Assembly (NCBI GenBank): GCA_963575745.1
Contig: CAUYUJ010005613.1
Span: forward strand, 1-50,000
Direction: 5' to 3'
From: Prorocentrum cordatum
Lineage: Eukaryota; Sar; Dinophyceae; Prorocentrales; Prorocentraceae
DNA: 50,000 nt
Shown: positions 21,560 through 32,289 of the stretch, piece by piece
Layout of the letters: every line of letters begins with the position of its first letter
How positions within the stretch are numbered: the first letter of the stretch is position 1
Notes under the pieces: model-generated
Seen by the model: the letters and a program-made list of their open reading frames with translations, nothing else
What the model was told of the DNA's origin: nothing
Databases searched by the model: none
Translations under genes and position numbers: made by a program

Positions 21560-22620
21560 CGGACCGTCGTCGCCACCGCCACCCCCGCCGCCGCCACCAG
21601 CCGCAGCCTCCAGCACCTCGTGCAACCCGTAGCTGCGGCACATCAGCGTCGGGCTGGGGTCGGCGTTGAGGACGGGCGCGTGCCGGCCCATCATCGGCGG
21701 CACCACTGCGCCATTGGTGCCAGGCGTTGCCGCGCCCACGCGCACAGACCAGACGCGGCGTCGCCCGCCGTGGCGTTGCCCGCGTCGCCCTCTGTGGCGG
21801 CGCCGCCCGCGGCGCCCGATGCGACGCCGCCCCCCCAGAAGAGGTGCCAGCCCGCCCAGCCTGGGACGGGATGCGCAGACCTCGCACACACGTTTACGTA
21901 TGTGTGTACATGTATGCATTGACAGTGTGAGAACATGGAGCTACAGCTGGATGCTCACATTGTCCACGCATATATGCAAACAAGAATCTGTTGGGCCCGA
22001 GGGGCTAGATCACCCAACATAGCCCATGGTGCCCCCGAGGGGCGCTCTATATACACAAACATCCCCAATACGGCATCCACGAGATAGCCTCCGACACACG
22101 TCCAAGATGCCCCGAACACCGTGCGGTGGTGGTGAGCTGCAGCTCATGTTATGATCATTCCCGCCCCCGCGCCTATCGGCGAATCGTCGCCAAAGAACTT
22201 GAGCATGACGTCGCCCGCCTCGGAGGTGAACGCGCCAGGCACCCACGGGGCCCCGTGCTGGCCACCTGCCGCAATCAGCGGCTCCACCAGCGGGATCATG
22301 GCCCCAACCAGCGGGTCCGCGTCCTGCGGCGTCAAGAACATCGCGTGCGGCAGCGCCGTCATGGCGGCGGCGGGCACGGGCAGCGGCGGCGCGGCGGTGG
22401 GCGGTGGGCGCGGGCTGCAGCTCGCGCAACAGTGGCGTCGGCGGGGGGGCGACGACGACGACGACGCAGCCGCCGTCGACGACGCCGACGACGACGACGG
22501 CGACGGCGACGACGAGGCCGTCGCCGTCGCCGCCGTCGGGCTCGCGCTTCCCTCAGACGGTCGGGGCGATTCGGGATTCCCCGGGATGCTCTCGGCGAGG
22601 CACAGCTGCACAAATACCAT
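21560..22620 (-). CDS. Hypothetical protein, 5' exons
   Basis: Two minus-strand pieces. About 22620-22147 begins MVFVQLCLAESIPGNPE, has a Ser/Pro/Ala linker, then AMTALPHAMFLTPQDADP, VGAMIPLVEPLIAAGGQHG and DVMLKFFGDDSPIGAG. About 21730-21560 reads NGAVVPPMMGRHAPVLNAD and TLMCRSYGLHEVLEAAAGG. The stretch between (21740-22140) has no good frame and starts at GAGCTGCAGCTC (22134-22145), so it may be an intron of about 400 bp. No family recognised. Confidence 0.4.
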
Positions 22621-22714
22621 GTAATCACAAACCAGCTCGCCGCTAGGGCGCGCGCTCGGCTGCCGAGATTGCGATGGCCTCCTATTTGCTGCGCCACCCG
22701 CTGATATGAATGGC

Positions 22715-23040
22715 TCCGATTGGCTTCTGCGGGTTATGTCATGTGCTGCGCCCTCGGCCGCCGATCACACACCTGTCCCATATTGCGCCCTCGGTCGCCG
22801 ATGATTGCGCCATAGGTTGCACCCGTGGTCACCGATTGTATAACCAGCCTTGGTTGGGTGCGCCCTCAGCAGCATGGGTTGTGCCAAAGGTTGCGCCCTC
22901 GGCCGCATATGATGTAGCTGGCTCATATTGCGCGCTCGGCCGCCGAAGATAAATTGGCTCCTACTGGGCGCGCACTGGGTTGCACACTCGGCAGCCGAGG
23001 ATATAACTGGCTCCATCACACAATCGGCGAACGATGATTT
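22715..23040. repeat. CTCGGCCGCCGA short dispersed repeats
   Basis: At least six imperfect units of about 40-45 bp with GCGCCCTCGGCCGCCGA and ATTGGCTCATATTGCGC-like linkers (near 22750, 22790, 22895, 22932, 22982). The same family is at 28785-28870 and 31695-31990. No gene seen. Confidence 0.75.
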
Positions 23041-23229
23041 GCTTCCCCCTCGGCCTCGTCTTCCTCCTTGTCTCCCTCGTTCCCTCGTCGCCCTCCAAAA
23101 AAATTACTGCCGGAGTGCAGTATCCCCAAACAGGGTTTTTAGACCCACTGCGGTTTCCAACGTCGATTGCGTGCCCGTCCAGTGCGTGCTGGCATGGCAT
23201 GTTACAACATGCCGCCTTCTCCTCCTCCT

Positions 23230-25858
23230 CCACCTCCTCTTCATCAACGAATCGGCACCGGATGTGTATTTACTTGACACGTTCTGATAAAGGGGCCTTT
23301 TGGGGCCTCCTGGGAGCCTCCTGGGAATCTCCTGCGGACCCCTGGGGCCTGTCCTGGGCGTCCTGCGGCCTCCTGAAGCTCTCTGGGGCTTCCTGGGGCT
23401 CCCAGGGTCCCAGGGGGGATATGTAACATGTGGTCTTCTGGGCTCCAGGCTGGACCACCTCTTGCGCAGCATCCGAGAGCTCAGAGTTGCGAGAATGTCT
23501 TGTGCGAAACGGGCCGGGCCACCTTGCGCACGGCATCTCAAAGCTCAGAGTTACGAGGATGTCTCAGGCGAGATGGGCCGGACCACCTCGCGCAGGGCAG
23601 CTCGGAGCCCAGAGTTGCGAGGATGTCTCCAGCGTAACGGGCTGGACCACCTCGCGCGCGGCATTTCGGACCCCAGAGTTGCGACGATTTCTCGGGCGAA
23701 ACGTGCTGCGAGGAAGTCTCAGGCGAAACGGGCCGGACCACTTCGAGCGCGGCGTCTCAGAGCTCCGAGTTGCGGGGGCCTCCTGGGGCTCCTGGGACCT
23801 CCTGGTGACCTCCTGGGGCTTCCTCCTGGGCCTCCTGTGGCCTCCTGGACCCCACCTGGGGCTTCCTGAAGCCTCTTGGGGCTCCCAGGGGGGGATATCT
23901 AACATGTGGCCGTCGGGCCCCCCCAAAATGGGGGGGGCCACAATAGCAGGAAAAATCAACGAATCGGCACCGGATGTGTATTTACTTGACACGTTATGAT
24001 AAAGGGGCCTCCTGGGGCCTCCTGGGAGCCTCCTGCGAATCTCCTGCGGACCCCTGGGGCCTGTCCTGGGCGTCCTGCGGCCTCCTGAAGCTCTCTGGGG
24101 CCTCCTGGGGCTCCCAGGGTCCCAAGGGGGATCTGTAACATGTGGTCTTCTGGGCCCCCAGGCTGGACCACCTCTTGCGCAGCATCTGAGAGCTCAGAGT
24201 TGCGAGAATGTCTTGTGGGCGTCCTGCGGTTTCCTGAGGCTCTCTGGGGCCTCCTGGGGCTCCCAGGGTCCCAGAGGGGATATGTAACATGTGGTCGTCT
24301 GGGCCCCCAGGCTGGACCACCTCTTGCGCGGCACCTGGGAGCTCAGAGTTGCGGAATGTCTTGTGCGAAACGGGCCGGACCAACTTGCGCACGGCATCTC
24401 AGAGCTCAGACTTGCGAGGATGTCTCAGGCGAGACGGGCCGGTGTCTCGGGCGAAACGTGCTGCGAGGAAGTCTCAGGCGAAACGGGCCAGACCACCTCG
24501 AGCGCGGCGTCTCAGAGCTCCGAGTTGCGGGGGCCTCCTGGGGACCTCCTGGGGCTTCCTCCTGGGCCTCCTGCGGCCTCCTGAACTCCACCTGGGGCTT
24601 CCTGAAGCCTCTTGGGGCTCCCAGGGGGGATAATCTAACCTGTGGCCGCTTGGGCCCCTCAAAATAAAGGGGCTTCCTCCTGGGGCTCCTGTGGCCTCCT
24701 GGACCCCACCTGGGGCTTCCTGAAGCCTCTTGGGGCTCCCAGGGGGGGATATCTAACATGTGGCCGTCGGGACCCCCCAAAATGGGGGGGGGCCACAAGA
24801 GCAGGAAAAATCAACGAATCGACACCGGATGTGTATTAACTTAACACGTTCTAATAGGGGGCCTCCTGGGGCCTCCTGGGAGCCTCCTGGGAATCTCCTG
24901 CGGACCCCTGGGGCTTGTCCTGGGCGTCCTGCGGCCTCCTGGAGCTCTCTGGGGCCTCCTGGGGCTCCCAGGGTCCCAAGGAGGATCTGTAACATGTGGT
25001 CTTCTGGGCCCCCAGGCTGGACCACCTCTTGCGCGGCATCTGGGAGCTCAGAGTTGCGAGAATGTCTTGTGCGAAACAGGCCAGACCACCTTGCGCACGG
25101 CATCTCAGAGCTCAGAGTTGCGAGAATGTCTTGTGCGAAACGGGCCAGACCACCTCGCGCAAGGCATCTCAGAGCTCAGAAGTTCGAGGATGTCTCGGGC
25201 GGGCTCCCAGGGCCCCAGGGAAGATATGTAACATGTGGTCTTCTGGGCCCCCAGGCTGGACCACCTCTTGCGCGGCATCTGGGAGCTCAGAGTTGTGAGA
25301 ATGTCTTGTGCGAAACAGGCCGGACCACCTTGCGCACGGCATCTGAGCTCAGACTTGCGAGGATGTCTCAGGCGAGATGGGCCGGACCACCTCGCGCAAG
25401 GCATCTCAGAGCTCAGAAGTTCGAGGATGTCTCAGGCGAAACGGGCCGGACCACCTCTCGCGCGGCATCTCCGAGGTTAGAGTTTCGAGGATGTCTCAGG
25501 CGAAACGGGCCGGACCACCTCGCGCAAGGCATCTCAGAGCTCAGAGTTTCGAGGATGTCTCAGGCGAAACGGCCCGGACCACCTCTCGCACGGCACCTCG
25601 GGGCTCAGAGTTTCGAGGATGTCTCAAGCGAAACGGCCCGGACCACCTCTCGCGCGGCGTCCCGGAGCGCAACTTTTCGAGGATGTCTCAGGCGAAACGG
25701 CCAATCCCGGCCAACTCAGGAACGAGAGTTGTGAGGATGTCTCAAGCGAAACGGCCCGGACCAGCAAATTTTTGTGAGGATGTCTCTGCTCCAATTCCCT
25801 CGGCCGGAGTTAGCTTCTACCACAACAGCACCCCGTTCAGCAAGCTGTTTGGGGAAAA
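23230..25858. repeat. Composite repeat array, middle copy
   Basis: Three nodes with CAACGAATC-G-ACACCGGATG (about 23245, 23950, 24808) are each followed by CCTCCTGGGG runs and then by 64-bp units with GGCCGGACCACCTCGCGC. It ends with the shared tail (about 25570-25858) finishing TTTGGGGAAA. Open frames give rotating peptides such as RMSQAKRAGPPRARHLRAQ and are not genes. Confidence 0.9.
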
Positions 25859-26004
25859 ATCGTGACGTCGGATGTCTGGGGAGGGCGGAAGGCAGTGCGC
25901 GCATGACGGATGCTGAGGCGGCAGAAACGACGACGGCGGGGGCGGGGAGGCGGAGGCAGAGGCGCAGCAGCGGGAGGCGGGAGGCGGGAGGAGGGAGGAG
26001 GGAA
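25859..26004. other. Short unique spacer between repeat copies
   Basis: Sequence starting CGTGACGTCGGATGTC and ending in AGGCGGGAGG-type purine repeats. It is not shared with the flanks of the other two tail copies. No gene seen. Confidence 0.5.
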
Positions 26005-28698
26005 GAGGAACCAGGCGGGAAGTGGGAAGAGGGAGGCGGGAGAAGGAATGAGAGAGGTTGTGATTGGAGCTCCTGTGCTACGAAACGTCTCAGGCAGAAT
26101 GGGCCAGACCATCTCGCGCGCAACATCTTCGAGCCTCGCATTGCGAGGATGGCTCAATCGAAACGGGCCGGACCACCTCGCGAGCGACATCTTGGAGCTC
26201 AGTATTGGAAGGATGTCTCAAACGAAACGGGCCGGACAATCTTTCGCACACGTTTTGACAAGTCCACATCGCACTCGCTTCCCGTTAGGTCCTCTCCTGC
26301 AACTCCCTTCCTTCTCCCTCCTCCTCCTCCTCCCCCTCCTCCCCCTCCTCCTGCCTGCTCCCTCATGCACATCATCCGCCTCCTCCTTCTCCCTTCCATA
26401 TCCTTCTCCTTCTCCTCCTCCTCTTCCTCCTCCTCCTTCTCCTCCTCCTCCTCCTCGACCTCTTCTTCATCCCGAACGGCATCTCGGAGCCTAGAGTTGC
26501 GAGGATGTCTCCAGCGTAACGGGCTGGACCACCTCGCGCGCGGCATTTCGGACCCCAGAGTTGCGACGATTTCTCGGGCAAACGTGCTGCGAGGAAGTCT
26601 CAGGCGAAACGGGCCGGACCACCTCGAGCGCGGCGTCTCAGAGCTCCGAGTTGCGGGAGCCTCCTGGGGCCTCCTGGGGCCTGGGGACCTCGTGGGGCTT
26701 CCTCCTGGGCCTCCTGTGGCCTCCTGAACTCCAAAGCCTCTTGGGGCTCCCAGGGGGGATATCTAACCTGTGGCCGTTTGGGCCTCTCCAAATGGAGGGG
26801 GGGGCACAAGAGCAGGAAGAATCAACGAATCGGCACCAGATGTGTATTAACTTGACACGTTCTGATAGGCGGCCTCCTGGGGCCTCCTGGGAACCTCCTA
26901 GGGATCTCCTGGGGACTCCTGGGGCCTGTCCTGGGCGTCCTGCGGCCTCCTGGAGCTCTCTGGGGCCTCCCCCTCCTCCTGCCTGCTCCCTCATGCACAT
27001 CATCCGCCTTCTCCTTCTCCCTTCCATCTCCTCCTCCTCCTCCTCCTCCTCCTCCTCCACCTCCTCTTCATCCCGAACGGCATCTCGGAGCCCAAAGTTG
27101 CGAGGATGTCTCCAGCGTAACGGGCTGGACCACCTCGCGCGCGGCATCTCGGACCCCAGAGTTGCGACGATGTCTCTGGCGAAACGTGGTGCGAGGAAGT
27201 CTCAGGCGAAACGGGCCGGACCACCTCGAGCGCGGCGTCTCAGAGCTCCGAGTTGCGGGGGCCTCCTGGGGCCTCCTGGGACCTCCTGGGCTTCCTCCTG
27301 GGCCTCCTGTGGCCTCCTGGACCCCACCTGGGGCTTCCTGAAGCCTCTTGGGGCTCCCAGGGGGGATATCTAACCTGTGGCCGTTTGGGCCTCTCCAAAT
27401 GGAGGGGGGGGGCACAAGAGCATGAAGAATCAACGAATCGACACCGGATGTGTATTAATTTGACACGTTCTGATAGGCGGCCTCCTGGGGCCTCCTGGGA
27501 GCCTCCTGGGAATCTCCTGGAGACCCCTGGGGCCTGTCCTGGGCGTCCTGCGGCCTCCTGGTGCCTCCTGGGGCCTCCTGGGGACCTCCTGGAGCTTCCT
27601 CCTGGGCCTCCTGTGGCCTCCTGAACTCCACCTGAGGTTTCCTGAAGGCTCTTGGGGCTCCCAGGGGGGATATCTAACCTGTGGCCGCTTGGGCCCCTCA
27701 AAATGTAGGGGGGGCACAAGAGCAGGAAAAATCAACGAATCGACACCGGATGTGTATTAACTTGACACGTTCTGATAGAGGGCCTCCTGGGGCCTCCTGG
27801 GAGCCTCCTGGGAATCTCCTGGGGGCCCCTGGGGCCTGTCCTGGGCGTCCTGCGGCCTCCTGGACCTCTCTGGGGCCTCCTGAGGCTCGCAGGGTCCTAT
27901 GGAGGATATGTCACATGTGGTCTTCTGGGCGCCCAAGCTGGACCACCTCTCGCGCAGCATCTGAGAGCTCAGAGTTGCGAGAATATCTTGTGCGAAACAG
28001 ACCGGACCACCTTGCGCACGGCATCTCAGAGCTCAGAGTTGCAAGGATGTCTCAGGCGAGACGGGCCGGACCACCTCGCGCAGGGCATCTCAGAGCTCAG
28101 AATTTCGAGGATGTCTCAACGAAACGGGCCAGACCACCTCTCGCGCAGCATCTCCGAAGTCAGAGTTTCGAGGATGTCTCAGGCGAAATGGGCCGGACCA
28201 CCTCGCGCAAGGCATCTCAGAGCTCAGACTTGCGAGGATGTCTCAGGCGAAACGGCCCGGACCACCTCTCGCACGGCACCTCGGCCCGGACCACCTCTCG
28301 CGCGGCGTCCCGGAGCGCAACTTTTTGAGGATGTCTCAGGCGAAACGGCCCGGACCACCTCTCGCACGGCGTCCCGGAGCGCAACTTTTTGAGGATGTCT
28401 CAGGCGAAACGGCCCGGACCACCTCTCGCACGGCACCTCGGGGCTCAGAGTTTCGAGGATGTCTCAAGCGAAACGGCCCGGACCACCTCTCGCGCGGCGT
28501 CCCGGAGCGCAACTTTTCGAGGATGTCTCAGGCGAAACGGCCAATCCCGGCCAACTCAGAAACGAGAGTTGTGAGGATGTCTCAAGCGAAACGGCCAAAA
28601 CCATAAAATTTGTGTGAGGATGTCTCTGCTCCGACTTCCTTCGGCCGGAGTTAGTTTCTACCACAACAGCACGCCGTTCAGCAAGCTGTTTGGGGAAC
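26005..28698. repeat. Composite repeat array, right copy
   Basis: 26005-26550 duplicates the left end of the window. 26818-27420 duplicates the 840-1450 pattern. 27428-28698 duplicates 4245-5310, including the 64-bp units and the tail ending TTTGGGGAA near 28697. Nodes lie at about 26820, 27430 and 27730. TCC tracts are at 26400-26460 and 27030-27065. Confidence 0.9.
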
Positions 28699-28744
28699 GA
28701 AACCCGTCGTAACGCACGGCGGGTGGGGAAAAACAGAAAGAATC

Positions 28745-29189
28745 GGCCAACGATGATGTTGCTCCTATTATGGCTACGCCATAGGCTGTGCCATCGGCCG
28801 CCGAGGGTATGCATGGCTCAACTGTATTACGCAATTGGTGGCGCCCCGCCCGCCCAATTCAATCACGGGGTTTGGGCTACAGCCGACACCAGCACGAGCA
28901 TATTAGCCAGACTGCGCGCACCTTTCTGACGGAACGCGGTCACGAGCCTGGGAACTCCACGAGTGCCCGACCGCACGGGAAATTAAAGACTCAGGGTGTC
29001 GGCGCACCTTAGTTCTCTGCTGGCTGTCCTGCGCCATATGTATGCTGTCTGTTCTGCACCATGTGGTAATAATATGATCCACAAGACAACTAAGATGCGC
29101 CTAGCCCTGAATGATGCCGCTGCGCCACGCTCATACCCACACCCCATACCTATCCATCTCACCCCCCCCGCCGCTGCAGCGGTCTAGGA
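28745..29189. other. Mostly non-coding; one CTCGGCCGCCGA unit
   Basis: A single unit of the repeat also seen at 22715-23040 lies near 28790. The remainder has no convincing frame. A palindrome CCGCTGCAGCGG is at 29171-29182, just past the stop of the Gln-rich gene. Confidence 0.5.
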
Positions 29190-29847
29190 CTATACACAGT
29201 CCCCTAATTCAATCGCGAGGCGATCGCGTGCCATCGCGCGAATGGTACCGGGGTCGCGGCGCATCACGATCGCCTCGGCCAGCTGGACCGTGTTGATCAT
29301 CCAGAACCCTGGCCGAGGCTCCCCGTCGGCGCGTTTCTTCTTCCGCGGCGGCTGCTGCTGCTGCTGCGTGTTGCTGATGTGGACGGCTGCTGCTTCAGCA
29401 GCTGCGGCTGCGGCGGCTTCGGCTGAGGCGGCGGCAGCATCTGCGACTTGCTGCTGGCGCTGCTGATGCTGCTGCTGCAGCAGCTGATGCTGCTGCACGG
29501 CGGTCGCCAGCTGTGCCTGCCACTGCTGCTGCGTGTACGGCCACTGCTGCTGCTGTTGCTGCTGCAGCAGCTGCAGCTCGTGCCACTGCTGCTGCATCAG
29601 CTGCTCACGCATCAGCTGCTCCTGCTGCTGCTGCCCGCGCAACTGCTTGCGCTGCAGCTCGTGCCGCTGCTCCCACTGCTGATGCTGCTGCAGCAACTGC
29701 GACTCGTGCCACTGCCCGCCCTCCTGCGGGTTGACGGCCTCCCGCTGCGGCTCGCGCCACGGCTGTGGCTGCCGCGGCACGTGGTACTGCAGCGCCGCCG
29801 TCAGCATGCCCTGCAGCTCCGCAGTGCCGACAGCGCCGTCGCTCATC
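29190..29847 (-). CDS. Gln-rich hypothetical protein
   Basis: Begins MSDGAVGTAELQGMLTAA at about 29847 and ends with MARDRLAIELGDCV and a stop at 29190. Residues about 40-150 are Gln-rich with runs of up to eight Gln and HELQ/QQW repeats. Next is an Ala-rich helix, then PPRKKKRADGEPRPG, which looks like a nuclear localisation signal. The C-terminus, WMINTVQLAEAIVMRRDPG, looks folded. The frame stays open upstream to 30320, but that part is Arg/Ser-rich with intron-like palindromes (29907-29918, 30288-30299), so I start at MSDG. A nuclear, perhaps transcription-related, role is inference from composition. CAG/CTG runs may be unstable in length. Confidence 0.5.
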
Positions 29848-30380
29848 ACGGGCCCATACGACCGCCCGACGCAACGCGGGCCTGCCCTCCGCTGACCTTG
29901 ACACGACAGCTGCAGCTGACGCCCGCGATGCATGCGACGTCGTCTGCAGCCGACATCCGACGGGCGACGCGCACGACGGCGACGAACCACGGACGATATG
30001 CAATCATCCGAATGGAACGACTGACGACGAACCCACATAGGAGGGATGAGGGGGGAGGGCGATTCACATCGCTGCAAATCCACATCATGTGCCTCGCACC
30101 TCGTCCCATTCACAGTCCTCGGCGCACTGACATCGCCCTTCACTGGCCCACCGTATGCTGCATCACTGCTGTTGCCCCGCGTCGTCGTCGTCCGTCGCCC
30201 TGCGTTGTTTGCCACGCGCGCAGCGCAGCTGCGCCCCCCCCCCCACCCCCTGCATGCACATATCCTACGCCTAAGCACCCGCGGCTGCGGCTGCAGCCGC
30301 TGCTGCATGGCCACTTGCACCCTCCACCTGCCACGCGCGCGCGGGCGTGCGCGGCGCGGATCGCGGCGTGCCCCGCGGAT
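29848..30380. other. Likely intron or intergenic DNA
   Basis: No frame with protein-like composition. Contains a C-run at 30236-30245 and palindromes at 29907-29918 and 30288-30299. Confidence 0.4.
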
Positions 30381-30740
30381 TCAGGCTTGAACCACTTGTA
30401 GGTCCAGCCGCCCTCGCCCGCCCGTCGCCTGGCGACGTGCGCGTTCCTCTTGCGGAGCCAGTGGGCGCCGACTGCTCTGGGGGCGCCGCCGCCGCAGATG
30501 CACCGCCATCGTCGCCGTCCTGGGCGCCGCCCTCGGCACCGCCCTGGACGCCGCCCCCGGCGCCCGCGTCGCCGCCCTCGGCGCCGTCATCGGTGATCTC
30601 GTCGTCGTCCTGGGCGTCCGATCCCGCGAGCGATGCGCCGCCATCGGCGCCGTACTCGGCGCCGTCCTCGGCGTTCCTTGGGATGCCCAGCTGCAGCTGG
30701 AGAGCATGCACCACCTCGCCACACCAACGCACTAACAACT
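30381..30740 (-). CDS. Ala/Asp/Gly-rich exon
   Basis: The minus-strand frame reads VRWCGEVVHALQLQLGIPRN, then a long acidic Gly/Ala/Asp part (DAQDDDEITDDGAEGGDAG) and GDDGGASAAAAPPEQSAP. CCAGCTGCAGCTGG at 30687-30700 falls within the frame as LQLQL and may instead be an intron edge. It probably follows the exons at 30779-31250 in one gene. No function can be read. Confidence 0.35.
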
Positions 30741-30744
30741 ACAC

Positions 30745-30766
30745 GTGCCCAGCTGCAGCTGGGCAC
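30745..30766. repeat. 22-bp perfect palindrome centred on CTGCAG
   Basis: CAGCTGCAGCTG extended on both sides by GTGCC and GGCAC. It is the longest of the CTGCAG palindromes I found and lies between two presumed exons. Confidence 0.9.
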
Positions 30767-30778
30767 CATCCAACAGCA

Positions 30779-31250
30779 CTATCTGTCCTGCGCGGCCTGG
30801 GCGCGGAGGCGGGCGAGGGCGCCGGGCTCCAGCTCGACGAACAGGGACCGCCGCTCGTCGACGTTCTGCAGCACCCTGACGACTCCGCCACCGCAGGCGA
30901 CCTCCACGATGGGGGGGAAGGCGCCCGCACCCACCATGGCTTTGTAGTCCTTCTGGGGGGGGGGGGCAGCTGCAGCTGGGTAGCAAGCGCGAAAACCGAG
31001 CACCCATATCCTTGAGAAGCTTGCGCATCTTGTGGGCGCCGTAGGTGCTGATGTCGGCCCCCCGCGGCGCAGCCGCCTGCAGGCTCGCCTGCTTGCGCTC
31101 GCGCTTCAGCGAGTCCTCCATCTTCCGCACCACCGTGCTGCGCTGTTCCAGTAACCTCCAGTGGGGATGTCCTGGTGCCCACGCATCGGACAATGCAAAC
31201 TTAGTAAAAGCAGCCCTGCCCACCGCGTAGGCCACTGCATGCAATGACAC
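30779..31250 (-). CDS. Hypothetical protein, two exons
   Basis: Exon 1 (31250-about 31005) reads MSLHAVAYAVGRAAFTKFA, then RLLEQRSTVVRKMEDSLKRE and ISTYGAHKMRKLLKDMG. Exon 2 (about 30955-30779) reads KDYKAMVGAGAFPPIVEVA, RVLQNVDERRSLFVELEPG and ALARLRAQAAQDR. The 50-60 bp between begin with GTGCTCGG and end in a C-run plus AG on the minus strand, and hold CAGCTGCAGCTG (30967-30978), fitting a tiny GT-AG intron. The protein looks helical and basic then mixed. A perfect 22-bp palindrome at 30745-30766 follows exon 2. No family recognised. Confidence 0.45.
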
Positions 31251-31259
31251 ATTAACCCC

Positions 31260-31690
31260 ACCCAGACCGACCTACCCCGCGCGCGCGTCGGCCGTAGCAG
31301 ACGCGTCGGTCGCTGGTTTTATATTTAGACGATGTGACCCCGAACGGGCAGGCGGGCGCGCGGCAGCACGGGTGTCGACTTTTCGATGGACATCCACTTC
31401 GCCAAAGGCAGTATCGTCGACGACCACCTCATTCGACACGCGCCATGCGCATCCGTCGTCGATGGTCACAACCGCTGGCCGAACCACCGCAATCGCCATG
31501 GGCACACCGCGGTCTTTATAACCCCTAGACCGCCGCCGCACCTGCGCCACAATGGCTAAGCGGCGACGCTGCGGATGCGCACGCGCCAAATCACACGACA
31601 GCTCGCCGCGTGGGCTGCAGCCCAAACGACGAGCATAAGTCGGGCGAACCCAGCACGCAATCCGATGCCCAGGCACTCTGTGCCCCGTCT
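31260..31690. other. No gene seen
   Basis: Mixed sequence with a palindrome TGGGCTGCAGCCCA at 31611-31624. Minus-strand frames are open in places but lack consistent protein-like text. Confidence 0.35.
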
Positions 31691-31990
31691 GCGCCGCGCC
31701 ATAGGTTGCACGCTCGGCCGCCGAGGGCATGACTATATAACTCCTGGTTGTGCTATAGGTTGCGCCCTCGGCAACCGATGGCATAGCTGGTTCCCATTGG
31801 TTGCGCCATTGGCTGCACCCTTGGCCGCCGAATACATATCTGGCACATAGTAGATTGTGCAGTCGGCCGCCGAGGATATAAGTTGCACCCAATGGTTTCG
31901 CCACTGGCTGCGCCCTCTGCCGCCGATGATATAGTTGGATCATTCTAGCTCTTATTGGCTGTGCCATAGTTTGCGCCCCCGCCCGTCAGT
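31690..31990. repeat. CTCGGCCGCCGA short dispersed repeats
   Basis: Imperfect units near 31705, 31760, 31815, 31858 and 31910 with GC(G/A)CCCTCGGCCGCCGA, separated by ATAGGTTGCGCC and TATAACT text. Same family as 22715-23040. Confidence 0.75.
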
Positions 31991-32289
31991 CAGTTACCTC
32001 GCGAGAAGCAAATTCTGGCTAACGCCCGACATGTTATGATATTCCTTGTCCCTCACCACCCCCGTTTCCCCTCCCGACATCCCTCTCGACGTCGTCATCC
32101 TCGTCGCGTATACTACACTGTCGCATTCCTCTGCCGCCCCCTCCCTCATCCGATCCGCCGCCCCCCCCCCGCGCGGGCTGCAGCCCATCGGGCGCCTGCA
32201 GCGACCCGGCGCGCGCAACTGATTATCGGCGCGCGCGGCCGACGCGCCGCCGACAGACATCGATGGGTTCATACGTCAGCCGACGCCCA

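Noticed and set aside
23300-24700. Collagen-like Pro/Gly frames
   Set aside because: They come from the CCTCCTGGGG simple repeat and occur wherever that repeat does.
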